Source: Candidatus Cloacimonadota bacterium
Lineage (GTDB): Bacteria > Cloacimonadota > Cloacimonadia > Cloacimonadales > TCS61
DNA: 7,344 nucleotides
Reading direction: 5' to 3'
NCBI GenBank assembly: GCA_030626645.1
Contig: DAOUTP010000087.1
Location: 1 to 7,344, forward strand
Shown here: piece by piece, positions 1 through 5,972 of the stretch
Layout: each line of letters starts with the position of its first letter
Position numbering within the stretch: the first letter of the stretch is position 1
Notes under the pieces: model-generated
Seen by the model: the letters and a program-made list of their open reading frames with translations, nothing else
Databases searched by the model: none
What the model was told of the DNA's origin: nothing
Program-made: the position numbers and the translations under genes

Positions 1-1407
1 ATCGGTGCTAATATTAATTACTATATTCCACATAGAATGATCGATGGGTACGGATTATCGTTGAGTGGAGTTGATCAACTCAAAGAAAATGGTGCGGAAC
101 TTATTATCAGTGTAGATTGCGGAATTAATGCAATTGAAGAAGTGGAACAGATAAATGATCTGGGAATGGATATTATCGTCACAGATCACCATAATCCAAA
201 AAAAGAATTACCCAATGCATTTGCTATCATAAATCCCAAAATGATCGATTGCGAATATCCATATGAGATGCTTGCTGGTGTAGGAGTTGCCTATAAACTT
301 CTTGTTGCGGTTTATTCCCAATTAAATATCGACACAGATGAACTTATTGATAAATACCTAGACCTTGTCGCCCTGGGAACAATTGCTGATATCGTACCGC
401 TTACGGGTGAGAATAGAATAATAGCCAGCATCGGTTTGGATAGACTGCTTAAAAAACAAAATATTGGATTAAATGCACTCATCAAACTTGCCGGGCTTTC
501 CCAAAAAGAGCTTAATTCTGCTGATATTGTGTTTGGAATTGCGCCACGAATAAATGCAGCAGGTAGAATGGGAAGTGCAATGCGGGCTGTTGAACTTATG
601 GTTTCGGTTGATGAGGAAGAAAGTGAAGAACTGGCTCAGATCATTGAAAGAGAAAATTCCTTAAGGCAGCAAATAGATCAACGCACATTCCAGGAAGCGT
701 GTGATATTATCGAAAAGAAATATAAAAATATGGATGACACTCCAATTATCGTTGTTTCTTCTGATGACTGGCACCCCGGAGTTATTGGAATAGTGGCGTC
801 TAAACTTGTAGAAAAATATTACCGTCCATCTATTATGATAACATTTAAAGAAGGTGTTGGAAGTGGTTCCGGCAGAAGTATAGCAGGATTTAATCTCTTT
901 GATGCACTTGTTTCTGTAGAAGATTATCTTGAAACTTTCGGCGGACATAAATATGCAGCCGGTCTGCAGATCCTTGTTGAATATGTAGATCTGCTTGAGA
1001 ATAAATTAAAAAAATACATGAAAGAGCATGTAACAGAAGACCAATTTATTCCACCACTGAATATTGATACAAAATTGGAATTATTCGAGATCAATGATCA
1101 TCTGCTTGAGTGGCTGGAAAAGTTTGCTCCATTTGGTCCCGGAAATATGCGTCCTACTTTTTTCTCTGAACAGGTTATGATAGTTGGATTTCCCTATAAT
1201 GTCGGGAAGAATCATCTCAAACTAAAAGTTATGAAGGATGGATGTGAACTCGATCTTATCGGATTTAATTTGGGAGATTATCTACCCTTCCTGAAAAAAG
1301 GTTCTTATGTTGATATAGCTTACTCTTTGGAATTCAATACATGGCAGGGAAGAACATCAATTCAAGGCAAATTGAAAGATCTCCGAATTGCCGGGCAAGA
1401 TCAATAG
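1..1407 (+). CDS. recJ: Single-stranded-DNA-specific 5'-3' exonuclease RecJ (5' end missing)
   Basis: RecJ is a cytoplasmic, metal-dependent 5'-3' exonuclease on single-stranded DNA, acting in recombination and mismatch/base-excision repair. The frame is open from base 1, and its first 12 codons already match the family (YYIPHR before the EGYG-like DGYGLS), so the true start lies upstream. In the window there are 468 codons; about 100 N-terminal residues, including the first aspartate motif of the DHH domain, are missing. Visible are the VDCG motif (112-123) and the DHH motif (184-192), which bind the catalytic metals, then APRINAAGRM (about 541-570), the DHHA1 part with GSGRSIAGF and the GGH motif (940-948), and FAPFGPGN near the start of the C-terminal OB-like domain. 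It ends in TAG, 11 nt before a lipoprotein gene, and probably opens a four-gene transcription unit. No frameshift is seen. Identification is very secure. Confidence 0.95.
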   Translation: MGANINYYIPHRMIDGYGLSLSGVDQLKENGAELIISVDCGINAIEEVEQINDLGMDIIVTDHHNPKKELPNAFAIINPKMIDCEYPYEMLAGVGVAYKLLVAVYSQLNIDTDELIDKYLDLVALGTIADIVPLTGENRIIASIGLDRLLKKQNIGLNALIKLAGLSQKELNSADIVFGIAPRINAAGRMGSAMRAVELMVSVDEEESEELAQIIERENSLRQQIDQRTFQEACDIIEKKYKNMDDTPIIVVSSDDWHPGVIGIVASKLVEKYYRPSIMITFKEGVGSGSGRSIAGFNLFDALVSVEDYLETFGGHKYAAGLQILVEYVDLLENKLKKYMKEHVTEDQFIPPLNIDTKLELFEINDHLLEWLEKFAPFGPGNMRPTFFSEQVMIVGFPYNVGKNHLKLKVMKDGCELDLIGFNLGDYLPFLKKGSYVDIAYSLEFNTWQGRTSIQGKLKDLRIAGQDQ

Positions 1408-1418
1408 GATTCTTGATC

Positions 1419-2249
1419 ATGATAAAAAAAAACATTTTTAGACTTTTGATCTTTCTTGTCCTATTGTTAGCCGGTTGTTCAACTATCGAAATGCAAACTT
1501 ATAAAGTCCCGGTGGAAATAAATATATTCCAGAAGATCCAAACTGATTTCATCCCACAAAAATGTCTTTATTCTTCCATAAATAAAACAGCGTTTGTTTT
1601 AGAAAAAGAAACCGACATGATCCATATTTATAGGAATGGAGAAAAGATCAACACCATTGGAGGACTTGGTTTTACATCTTCAAGTTTTAATAAACTATCA
1701 GACATTACTCTCTCGCCGGACGGTAATCTTTTAGCACTCGACAGCTTCCAAAAAAAAATAAAGAAATTTGATATTGATGGAAAACTTATCGCAGAACTTA
1801 ATTTGAACAATTTTATTGAGCCTGCTCTCTTTGCGGTTGGTGTTGATGAAACATATTATATATTTGATAATGCATCAAAAGAGATCATAATAACCCGCAC
1901 TTTCAATGAATCAAACTGGTATACTTTTGGAAAATTCCAGTTTAATGATCCATGTAAAATAAGTTTGGGAAAAAATGAGATCACGGCTTATGATAAAAAG
2001 AAGAATTCCACCATTATTTTCGGGATTCTAGGTCGATTTCAAAATGAAGTTAATGGTAATATCCAAATTGATAAACAGCAACAATATATTCTAAAAGACT
2101 ATTATGTTTATCATCCCAAAAGTGAAAGTAAATTTGCGATTTCTACTAATAAATGGAATGATTTTTCAATTGAAGATAATGTGATCCTGCTTTCTGATAA
2201 CGAAATTTGGATTGGAAAACTTATTTATTCAGATATAATAGAGAAATAA
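1419..2249 (+). CDS. Lipoprotein with beta-propeller (NHL-like) segment, function unknown
   Basis: A 276-residue protein. The frame is open upstream to an ATG at 1341, but that start would overlap recJ by 67 nt and place 26 polar residues before the signal peptide. The ATG at 1419 is preferred because AGGA (1406-1409) lies 9 nt upstream and the product then starts with a classic lipoprotein signal: MIKK, a hydrophobic stretch, and lipobox LAGC with the lipidated cysteine at residue 20. Residue 21 is Ser, not Asp, so by the E. coli +2 rule it would be sorted to the outer membrane; whether that rule holds here is unknown. Residues about 92-128 (DITLSPDGN followed by a KKFDIDGKLI-type strand) look like one blade of an NHL/six-bladed propeller, and the rest is beta-rich and weakly conserved. 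It sits 1 nt before lnt, whose enzyme would acylate it. No catalytic residues are recognised. The lipoprotein call is strong; the fold is inferred. Confidence 0.75.
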   Translation: MIKKNIFRLLIFLVLLLAGCSTIEMQTYKVPVEINIFQKIQTDFIPQKCLYSSINKTAFVLEKETDMIHIYRNGEKINTIGGLGFTSSSFNKLSDITLSPDGNLLALDSFQKKIKKFDIDGKLIAELNLNNFIEPALFAVGVDETYYIFDNASKEIIITRTFNESNWYTFGKFQFNDPCKISLGKNEITAYDKKKNSTIIFGILGRFQNEVNGNIQIDKQQQYILKDYYVYHPKSESKFAISTNKWNDFSIEDNVILLSDNEIWIGKLIYSDIIEK

Positions 2250-2250
2250 A

Positions 2251-3762
2251 TTGTCCTTTAAAATTAATATAAAACTTAAAACATATTTATTCCCGATTTT
2301 AGCAGGTGGATTGCTAGGCTTAAGCAGGCTTCCTGTTCATCTTGGATTTTTAGTGTTTTTTGCATTCATCCCATTATTTCATTTTTTCAAGGAACAGCGG
2401 AAAAAGAAAGAATTATTATTAGCGGCAGCGGGGTTTGGTTCAGCATATACTCTTGTCAGCTTGCACTGGATATCATTGGTTACCTCTCCCGGTTATCTGG
2501 GAATTTTCATCTTATTTGCCGTCTATTTCTATATCGTGTTCCAACTTTATTATTTTGTAAAACAGTATATTCCAAAATTTGGTTATCTCGGATTTATCAT
2601 GATCTGGATAAGCTTTGAGTTCTTACAGAATTTTGGAGAATTCAGTTTTCCATGGTTCAATTTGGGATACTCACTGGCAGATTATTTACCGTTTATTCAA
2701 CCTGTAGAGATTGGTGGAATGTCACTTCTTTCATTGCTGATCTTACTTGTGAATATTCTTCTTTTGGAATTAAATAGAAATTTCAAACGAAATATGATAA
2801 TTATCTCTACAATCATTATCGTGTGGTCTGCTTTTGGAATTATTCGGCTTAAAACAATAGATCTAACAGAAACTGAGTTTAATGCTTCTGTTATACAGGT
2901 GAGTATTCCGCAGGAAGACAAATGGGAAGAACTTTATCGAGATTCAACATTTGCACTGTATGAAGAATTCAGTAAACAAGCTGCAAAAGAAAAAACCGAT
3001 CTTATCATTTGGCCAGAGTCATCCACTCCGGTTTACTTATTAAGGCAGATGGAATATAGAAAATGGATTTTAAATCTTTCTGAAGAACTGGAAACCGATA
3101 TTTTTACTGGATTTCCGCACTATAAATATGTTGGCGAAGATTATCCCAATAAATTCAAATTCTATAATTCTGCAACCCTGATCGGAAAGAATAGAAAGGT
3201 ATATCCTCCTTATTATAAAAATGTTCTAGTCCCTTTTGGAGAACGAATTCCGTTCCTGAACGTTTTTCCATTTCTATGGGGAGTTCATTTGGGACAAGCT
3301 AATTGGGAATATGGAGAAAAATTAGAATACTATGAAGTGAACGGATATAAATTCTCTCCCCTGATCTGTTTTGAAATTGCCTTCCCACAGTTAACTACAG
3401 AGATGGCTAAGAATGATGTGGATTTCATAGTTAATATAACTAACGATGCATGGTTTCACCGCTCTGCAGGAACGTATCAACATGCTGTGATGACCAGGTT
3501 CAGAGCTGTTGAGACACGTAAACAAATCTATCGAGCAGCAAATACCGGATATTCACTAGTTGTTTCTCCCACCGGAGAATTCTTAAAACAAACAAAACTT
3601 TTTGAAAAAATAACATTCAACAACTCTCTTTATATCTATGAAAATAATTCTTACTTTACAAAATACTTCTTCTGGTTTCCATTTGTCTTTGTGATTGGAG
3701 CAGGAATACTTTTAGTGTATTCTGTGATCAATTGCTTGTTAAACAGAAAGAGGAAGTTGTAA
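2251..3762 (+). CDS. lnt: Apolipoprotein N-acyltransferase
   Basis: Lnt transfers the third acyl chain to the N-terminal cysteine of lipoproteins at the periplasmic face of the inner membrane, the last step of lipoprotein maturation in diderms. The 503-residue length is typical. The N-terminal ~200 residues are a bundle of hydrophobic spans, followed by a nitrilase-like domain (about 213-450) and a C-terminal anchor span (about 473-496) ending in basic NRKRKL. The Glu-Lys-Cys triad is intact: E256 in WPESSTP, K323 in YYKNVLVPFGE and C373 in LICFE. Their spacing is close to that of E. coli E267/K335/C387. The family motif NITNDAWF is at 395-402. The start is a TTG at 2251, one base after the previous stop: an in-frame TAG at 2239 excludes anything further upstream, and the first internal ATG would remove several membrane spans. 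The ribosome site is weak (GAGA, 2241-2244), suggesting translational coupling to the lipoprotein gene. Confidence 0.95.
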   Translation: MSFKINIKLKTYLFPILAGGLLGLSRLPVHLGFLVFFAFIPLFHFFKEQRKKKELLLAAAGFGSAYTLVSLHWISLVTSPGYLGIFILFAVYFYIVFQLYYFVKQYIPKFGYLGFIMIWISFEFLQNFGEFSFPWFNLGYSLADYLPFIQPVEIGGMSLLSLLILLVNILLLELNRNFKRNMIIISTIIIVWSAFGIIRLKTIDLTETEFNASVIQVSIPQEDKWEELYRDSTFALYEEFSKQAAKEKTDLIIWPESSTPVYLLRQMEYRKWILNLSEELETDIFTGFPHYKYVGEDYPNKFKFYNSATLIGKNRKVYPPYYKNVLVPFGERIPFLNVFPFLWGVHLGQANWEYGEKLEYYEVNGYKFSPLICFEIAFPQLTTEMAKNDVDFIVNITNDAWFHRSAGTYQHAVMTRFRAVETRKQIYRAANTGYSLVVSPTGEFLKQTKLFEKITFNNSLYIYENNSYFTKYFFWFPFVFVIGAGILLVYSVINCLLNRKRKL

Positions 3763-3774
3763 AAAGAAGTAAAA

Positions 3775-4110
3775 ATGAAAAAATATTATTATACTATCGG
3801 GGAAGTGGGTAATCTGCTTGATCTGAAAGCGCATGTATTGCGTTACTGGGAAACTGAATTTCCTCAGGTTCATCCTAAAAAGAAATTTGGACGCAATAGG
3901 CGTTACAGTCCCGATGATATAGATATTTTAAAGAAGATCAAATACATGCTCCATACTCAGGGATTTACAATCGAAGGCGCCAAAAAGAAATTGAAAGAGG
4001 ATCTGATGCATAAGGAGCAGATCAGCCTGGATTTTTCAGTAGATAACAAGGAAGCGAAAAAAAATATTATTAATGAATTAAAAGAAGTTAAAGAACTACT
4101 GAAAGGGTAA
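3775..4110 (+). CDS. MerR-family (MlrA-like) transcriptional regulator
   Basis: A 111-residue DNA-binding protein. Residues 5-75 form a MerR-type winged helix: YTIGEVGNLLDLKAHVLRYW, then ETEF, then the wing with GRNRRYSPDDIDIL, then a helix ending in GFTIEGAKKKL. The RYWETEF form in place of the common RYYE(R)xG is what I recall from the MlrA-like subgroup found in many bacteria. There is no cysteine, and the region after the DNA-binding domain is only a short charged helix (about 90-111), likely for dimerisation, so no effector-binding or metal-binding domain is present. Its target cannot be read from sequence. The ATG has a purine-rich site AAAGAAG (3763-3769) and lies 12 nt after lnt, so it is probably the last gene of the recJ-lipoprotein-lnt unit. 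The next strong terminator is at 4238-4273. Confidence 0.85.
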   Translation: MKKYYYTIGEVGNLLDLKAHVLRYWETEFPQVHPKKKFGRNRRYSPDDIDILKKIKYMLHTQGFTIEGAKKKLKEDLMHKEQISLDFSVDNKEAKKNIINELKEVKELLKG

Positions 4111-4140
4111 GCAGCCACGAAGACATAAAGGATAAAAAAG
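4111..4140 (+). repeat. CCACGAAGACA-type intergenic phrase (possible interspersed repeat)
   Basis: Directly after the MerR stop codon is a purine-rich phrase GCAGCCACGAAGACATAAAG followed by GATAAAAAAG. From memory, near-identical CCACGAAGACAC(A/G)AAGG strings recur between genes in many environmental bacterial genomes. In this window it occurs once, so repeat status cannot be shown here. Confidence 0.3.
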
Positions 4141-4174
4141 TTTTAATGAATTATACGTGAAGTTACGTTGCATT

Positions 4175-4223
4175 TGCAGCAAGAGCTGCACAAATTTTCC
4201 ATTTCATAGCGGGAGCTATGAAA
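4175..4223. repeat. Paired hairpins, REP-like palindromic element
   Basis: Two adjacent perfect hairpins. The first is TGCAGC (4175-4180), loop AAGA, GCTGCA (4185-4190), with a 6-bp stem. The second is TTTCATAGC (4202-4210), loop GGGA, GCTATGAAA (4215-4223), with a 9-bp stem. Both close with AGC/GCT around a four-purine loop, and 11 nt separate them. Neither is followed by a T run, so they are not terminators themselves. They lie between the MerR stop and the shared terminator of two convergent operons, a typical place for REP/BIME-type repeats or mRNA 3'-end stabilising stems. Function is unknown. Confidence 0.55.
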
Positions 4224-4237
4224 CGAGGTTAAAGAAT

Positions 4238-4273
4238 AAAAAAGCCATCCGGTGGTTGCCGGATGGCTTTTTT
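4238..4273. terminator. Bidirectional Rho-independent terminator
   Basis: A perfect 15-bp inverted repeat: AAAAAAGCCATCCGG (4238-4252), six-base loop TGGTTG, CCGGATGGCTTTTTT (4259-4273). The GC-rich core is 9 bp, and a run of T follows it on either strand. It therefore ends transcription from the MerR side (+) and from the converging Spy-like gene (-), whose stop codon is 12 nt away. Confidence 0.93.
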
Positions 4274-4285
4274 ATTTAACACTAA

Positions 4286-4786
4286 TTATTTTCTTTTAAG
4301 CTTTTTAATTTTTTTGGGATGATGTTCTCCCATCAATTCTTCCGCTTTCTCTTTTTGCTCAGGTGTTAAGATGTTCCATCTTTGTTCCTGTTGTTCAATT
4401 TGATTGATTGCATTCTGTTGTTTAAGCTTAAAGATCTCTTTAGTAATGGCTTTTGCCTGTTTAAAATCTTTATCTTTCATTGCGCCTCTTTTGTCGATCC
4501 CTAATAAATCAAGATCAGCATCGGCAACGATCTTACTTTTTTTACCTTTAATACGAAGATCTTCCATTTGTTCTTTCTGTTCATCTGTAAGATCAAGTTC
4601 CTCGCACATCATTTGATATCCGTCATGCATTCTTTGCATCATTTTAGGATGATCACCATCTTTAAACATTTTGTCTTTCATTGGATGACCTTCACCTTCG
4701 TTAAATCCTCTACCATCTCCGTCAAAAGCTGTTAATAAACCAATTACAGCTATTGCTCCAATTACTACAAATACTAACTTTTTCAT
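4286..4786 (-). CDS. Spy/CpxP-like periplasmic LTxxQ protein with His/Met-rich N-terminus
   Basis: A 166-residue secreted protein. Residues 1-20 are a signal peptide (MKK, hydrophobic core, likely cleavage after LLTA). The mature protein is highly charged and helical with two LTxxQ signatures, LTDEQ at 66-70 and LTPEQ at 140-144, the hallmark of the Spy/CpxP family of ATP-independent periplasmic chaperones and stress sensors. Residues 34-61 are rich in His, Met and a single Cys (HPM, HPKMM, RMH, QMMC), suggesting copper or other soft-metal binding; this is inference. The C-terminus is strongly basic (HHPKKIKKLKRK). The start has an excellent ribosome site (AAGGAG, 4794-4799, 7 nt from the ATG). 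It is the last gene of the sigma-factor operon, 41 nt after the WxxGxW lipoprotein gene, and its transcription should rise with the sigma factor. Family call good; exact role (folding aid versus metal resistance) open. Confidence 0.85.
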   Translation of the reverse strand: MKKLVFVVIGAIAVIGLLTAFDGDGRGFNEGEGHPMKDKMFKDGDHPKMMQRMHDGYQMMCEELDLTDEQKEQMEDLRIKGKKSKIVADADLDLLGIDKRGAMKDKDFKQAKAITKEIFKLKQQNAINQIEQQEQRWNILTPEQKEKAEELMGEHHPKKIKKLKRK

Positions 4787-4827
4787 TTTTATTCTCCTTT
4801 TTTTTTGGTAAGCTTATACAAACCTAA

Positions 4828-5121
4828 TTATTTCCAGTAGCTTTCTACCCATATCCATCCACGTCGTGTTCGTTCCCAGTCGCCATGAATCCAGATCTTT
4901 CCACTTTTTTTCTTGATCCAACGTCCGGGAATCCACTTGTAGTTGCTCCTGTTACGATTCCATTGCCAATATCCTTCTACCCAGAGATATTTTATTCCAG
5001 GGCTTTCAGTTCTAATTTCCGTTTTTCTTTCTGGAGGCGCAATTTTAAGATACACCGTTTTTCTTGCACAACCGCCTAAAAGAATAATAGTTAAGAGCAG
5101 AGCAATAAGTGTTTTCTTCAT
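4828..5121 (-). CDS. Small lipoprotein with four WxxGxW repeats
   Basis: A 97-residue lipoprotein. Residues 1-18 are a type II signal peptide with lipobox LGGC (lipidated Cys18, followed by Ala). After a short linker the mature chain consists of four repeats: WVEGYW (47-52), WIPGRW (63-68), WIHGDW (77-82) and a degenerate WVESYW (91-96), spaced 16, 14 and 14 residues. They alternate with Arg/Lys-rich strands (NRNRSNYK, KKKSGK, RTRRG). This is the WXXGXW repeat family (PF12779), found in short exported proteins of unknown function; a cell-envelope role is all that can be inferred. The ATG overlaps the stop of the upstream gene (ATGA, 5118-5121) and has GGAAGGA just before it, inside that gene, so translation is coupled. 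It lies between two Spy-like genes in the sigma-factor operon. Confidence 0.82.
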   Translation of the reverse strand: MKKTLIALLLTIILLGGCARKTVYLKIAPPERKTEIRTESPGIKYLWVEGYWQWNRNRSNYKWIPGRWIKKKSGKIWIHGDWERTRRGWIWVESYWK

Positions 5122-5555
5122 TTTTTCCTTCCTCGCCCAGCTTCTTGTAAACCCTCTTTAACTTTAAGATCTTGACGGAAAAACATTCTAGCTTCCTCAG
5201 CAGTCATCTCTTTCCTAAGCTTAATAAAAGAAAGACCGATCTCTTTTTCCTTGATCGTTTGTTTCTCGATCGCATTTTCCAGTCTTTTTAATACTTGCTC
5301 TTCGTTAAGATCTTCTTCAAGCAGAGACAGAATGAATTGTCTTCGTGCAATAAAATAGTCACGATGTTTTTCACCCATCTCTTTTCTAAGTTTACGGAAA
5401 TTTTCACGGCAGTGTATTGGTAATTTTGGTCTCCCATGAATTGCTCCGGGCAAACCAGGTCGGAAATTTACACGATGGTAAAGAAATGTTCCAAAGAAAG
5501 CAAAATTAAATGCTAACGAGATAATAAGTAAAATAAGTACAGTTTTTTTAGACAT
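5118..5555 (-). CDS. Membrane-anchored periplasmic heavy-metal-resistance/Spy-CnrX-like protein
   Basis: A 145-residue protein. The frame extends upstream to 5627, but the ATG whose first base is 5555 is preferred: AAGGAG (5562-5567) lies 6 nt away and the product then starts MSKK plus a single hydrophobic span (residues 5-25). An ATG three bases upstream (5558) is possible but its spacing is only 3 nt. No clear signal cleavage site follows the span, so it is probably an inner-membrane anchor with a periplasmic helical domain. That domain (about 50-138) carries LNEEQ at 83-87 and MTAEEARMFF at 117-126. These are weak versions of the Spy LTxxQ motifs, as in the periplasmic heavy-metal sensor/resistance family (PF13801, CnrX-like). 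His40, His48, Cys49 and His64 could be ligands, but this is speculation. The start overlaps the anti-sigma gene by 8 nt and the stop overlaps the next start by 4 nt. It may sense the stimulus for the sigma/anti-sigma pair. Confidence 0.75.
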   Translation of the reverse strand: MSKKTVLILLIISLAFNFAFFGTFLYHRVNFRPGLPGAIHGRPKLPIHCRENFRKLRKEMGEKHRDYFIARRQFILSLLEEDLNEEQVLKRLENAIEKQTIKEKEIGLSFIKLRKEMTAEEARMFFRQDLKVKEGLQEAGRGRKK

Positions 5556-5952
5556 CATAATCTCCTTCATAATAACTGAATAAAGAATCTTCGCCGATAG
5601 TAATATTAGAATCTGAACTGTCTGCATAAAGTCCGCTACTAAGCATAATGCCAGCCATAAAAGATATCAGAACAGATGCTGCGATGGAAAAACTGATTAC
5701 CTTTCGCATGAAGGGATTTGTGCGGCTTTTAAATACAGAATTTAATATTTTCTCGTTGAATCCTGCAGGAACTTCTTCCTCAGTATACAGATTTAGAAAA
5801 TTATCAACTTGCTGCAATGTCCTGATCTCGTTCTGGCAGAGGTGGCAGCTGCTAATATGCTCGCGAACTTTGTTGTGTTCCATCTCACTTAGTTCGCCGG
5901 CAATATAGGCATTCAATTTCTTCTCAAAGCTACATTCATTTTTTTGCTTCAT
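5548..5952 (-). CDS. Zinc-finger (ZAS/zf-HC2) anti-sigma factor, single membrane span
   Basis: A 134-residue inner-membrane protein directly after the ECF sigma gene, 20 nt apart. The cytoplasmic N-terminus has the ZAS signature H32-x3-C36-x2-C39 preceded by a conserved-looking helix (NAYIAGELSEME); Cys7 may be the fourth zinc ligand. This domain normally clamps the cognate ECF sigma factor. One hydrophobic span covers about residues 85-109, leaving a short acidic periplasmic tail of about 25 residues. That tail is too small for a sensor domain, so sensing probably depends on a partner such as the next gene product or on proteolysis. The start ATG has a GAGG site just upstream. The last codons of the gene contain the ribosome site and start codon of the downstream gene, which gives translational coupling. 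The family call is strong; the trigger is unknown. Confidence 0.88.
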   Translation of the reverse strand: MKQKNECSFEKKLNAYIAGELSEMEHNKVREHISSCHLCQNEIRTLQQVDNFLNLYTEEEVPAGFNEKILNSVFKSRTNPFMRKVISFSIAASVLISFMAGIMLSSGLYADSSDSNITIGEDSLFSYYEGDYDV

Positions 5953-5972
5953 TTTTCCTCACCTCTGTTCCT

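Noticed and set aside
661..948. Minus-strand open frame of 95 codons
   Set aside because: It is a shadow of recJ, with no ribosome site or domain, and the + strand frame is conserved throughout.
1341..1418. Upstream extension of the lipoprotein gene to the ATG at 1341
   Set aside because: It overlaps recJ by 67 nt and buries the signal peptide behind 26 polar residues. The ATG at 1419 has a ribosome site and gives a proper lipoprotein signal.
4175..4223. Twin hairpins read as a CRISPR remnant or riboswitch
   Set aside because: There are no repeated units with spacers, and the position after a stop codon and before a terminator does not suit a riboswitch controlling a downstream gene.
4404..5161. 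Plus-strand open frames opposite the Spy-like and WxxGxW genes
   Set aside because: The minus-strand frames have signal peptides, ribosome sites and family motifs. The opposite frames have none and look like low-complexity shadows.
5556..5627. Upstream extension of the anchored Spy-like protein to 5627
   Set aside because: These codons lie wholly inside the anti-sigma gene and add a poor second hydrophobic stretch. The start at 5555 has AAGGAG at good spacing.
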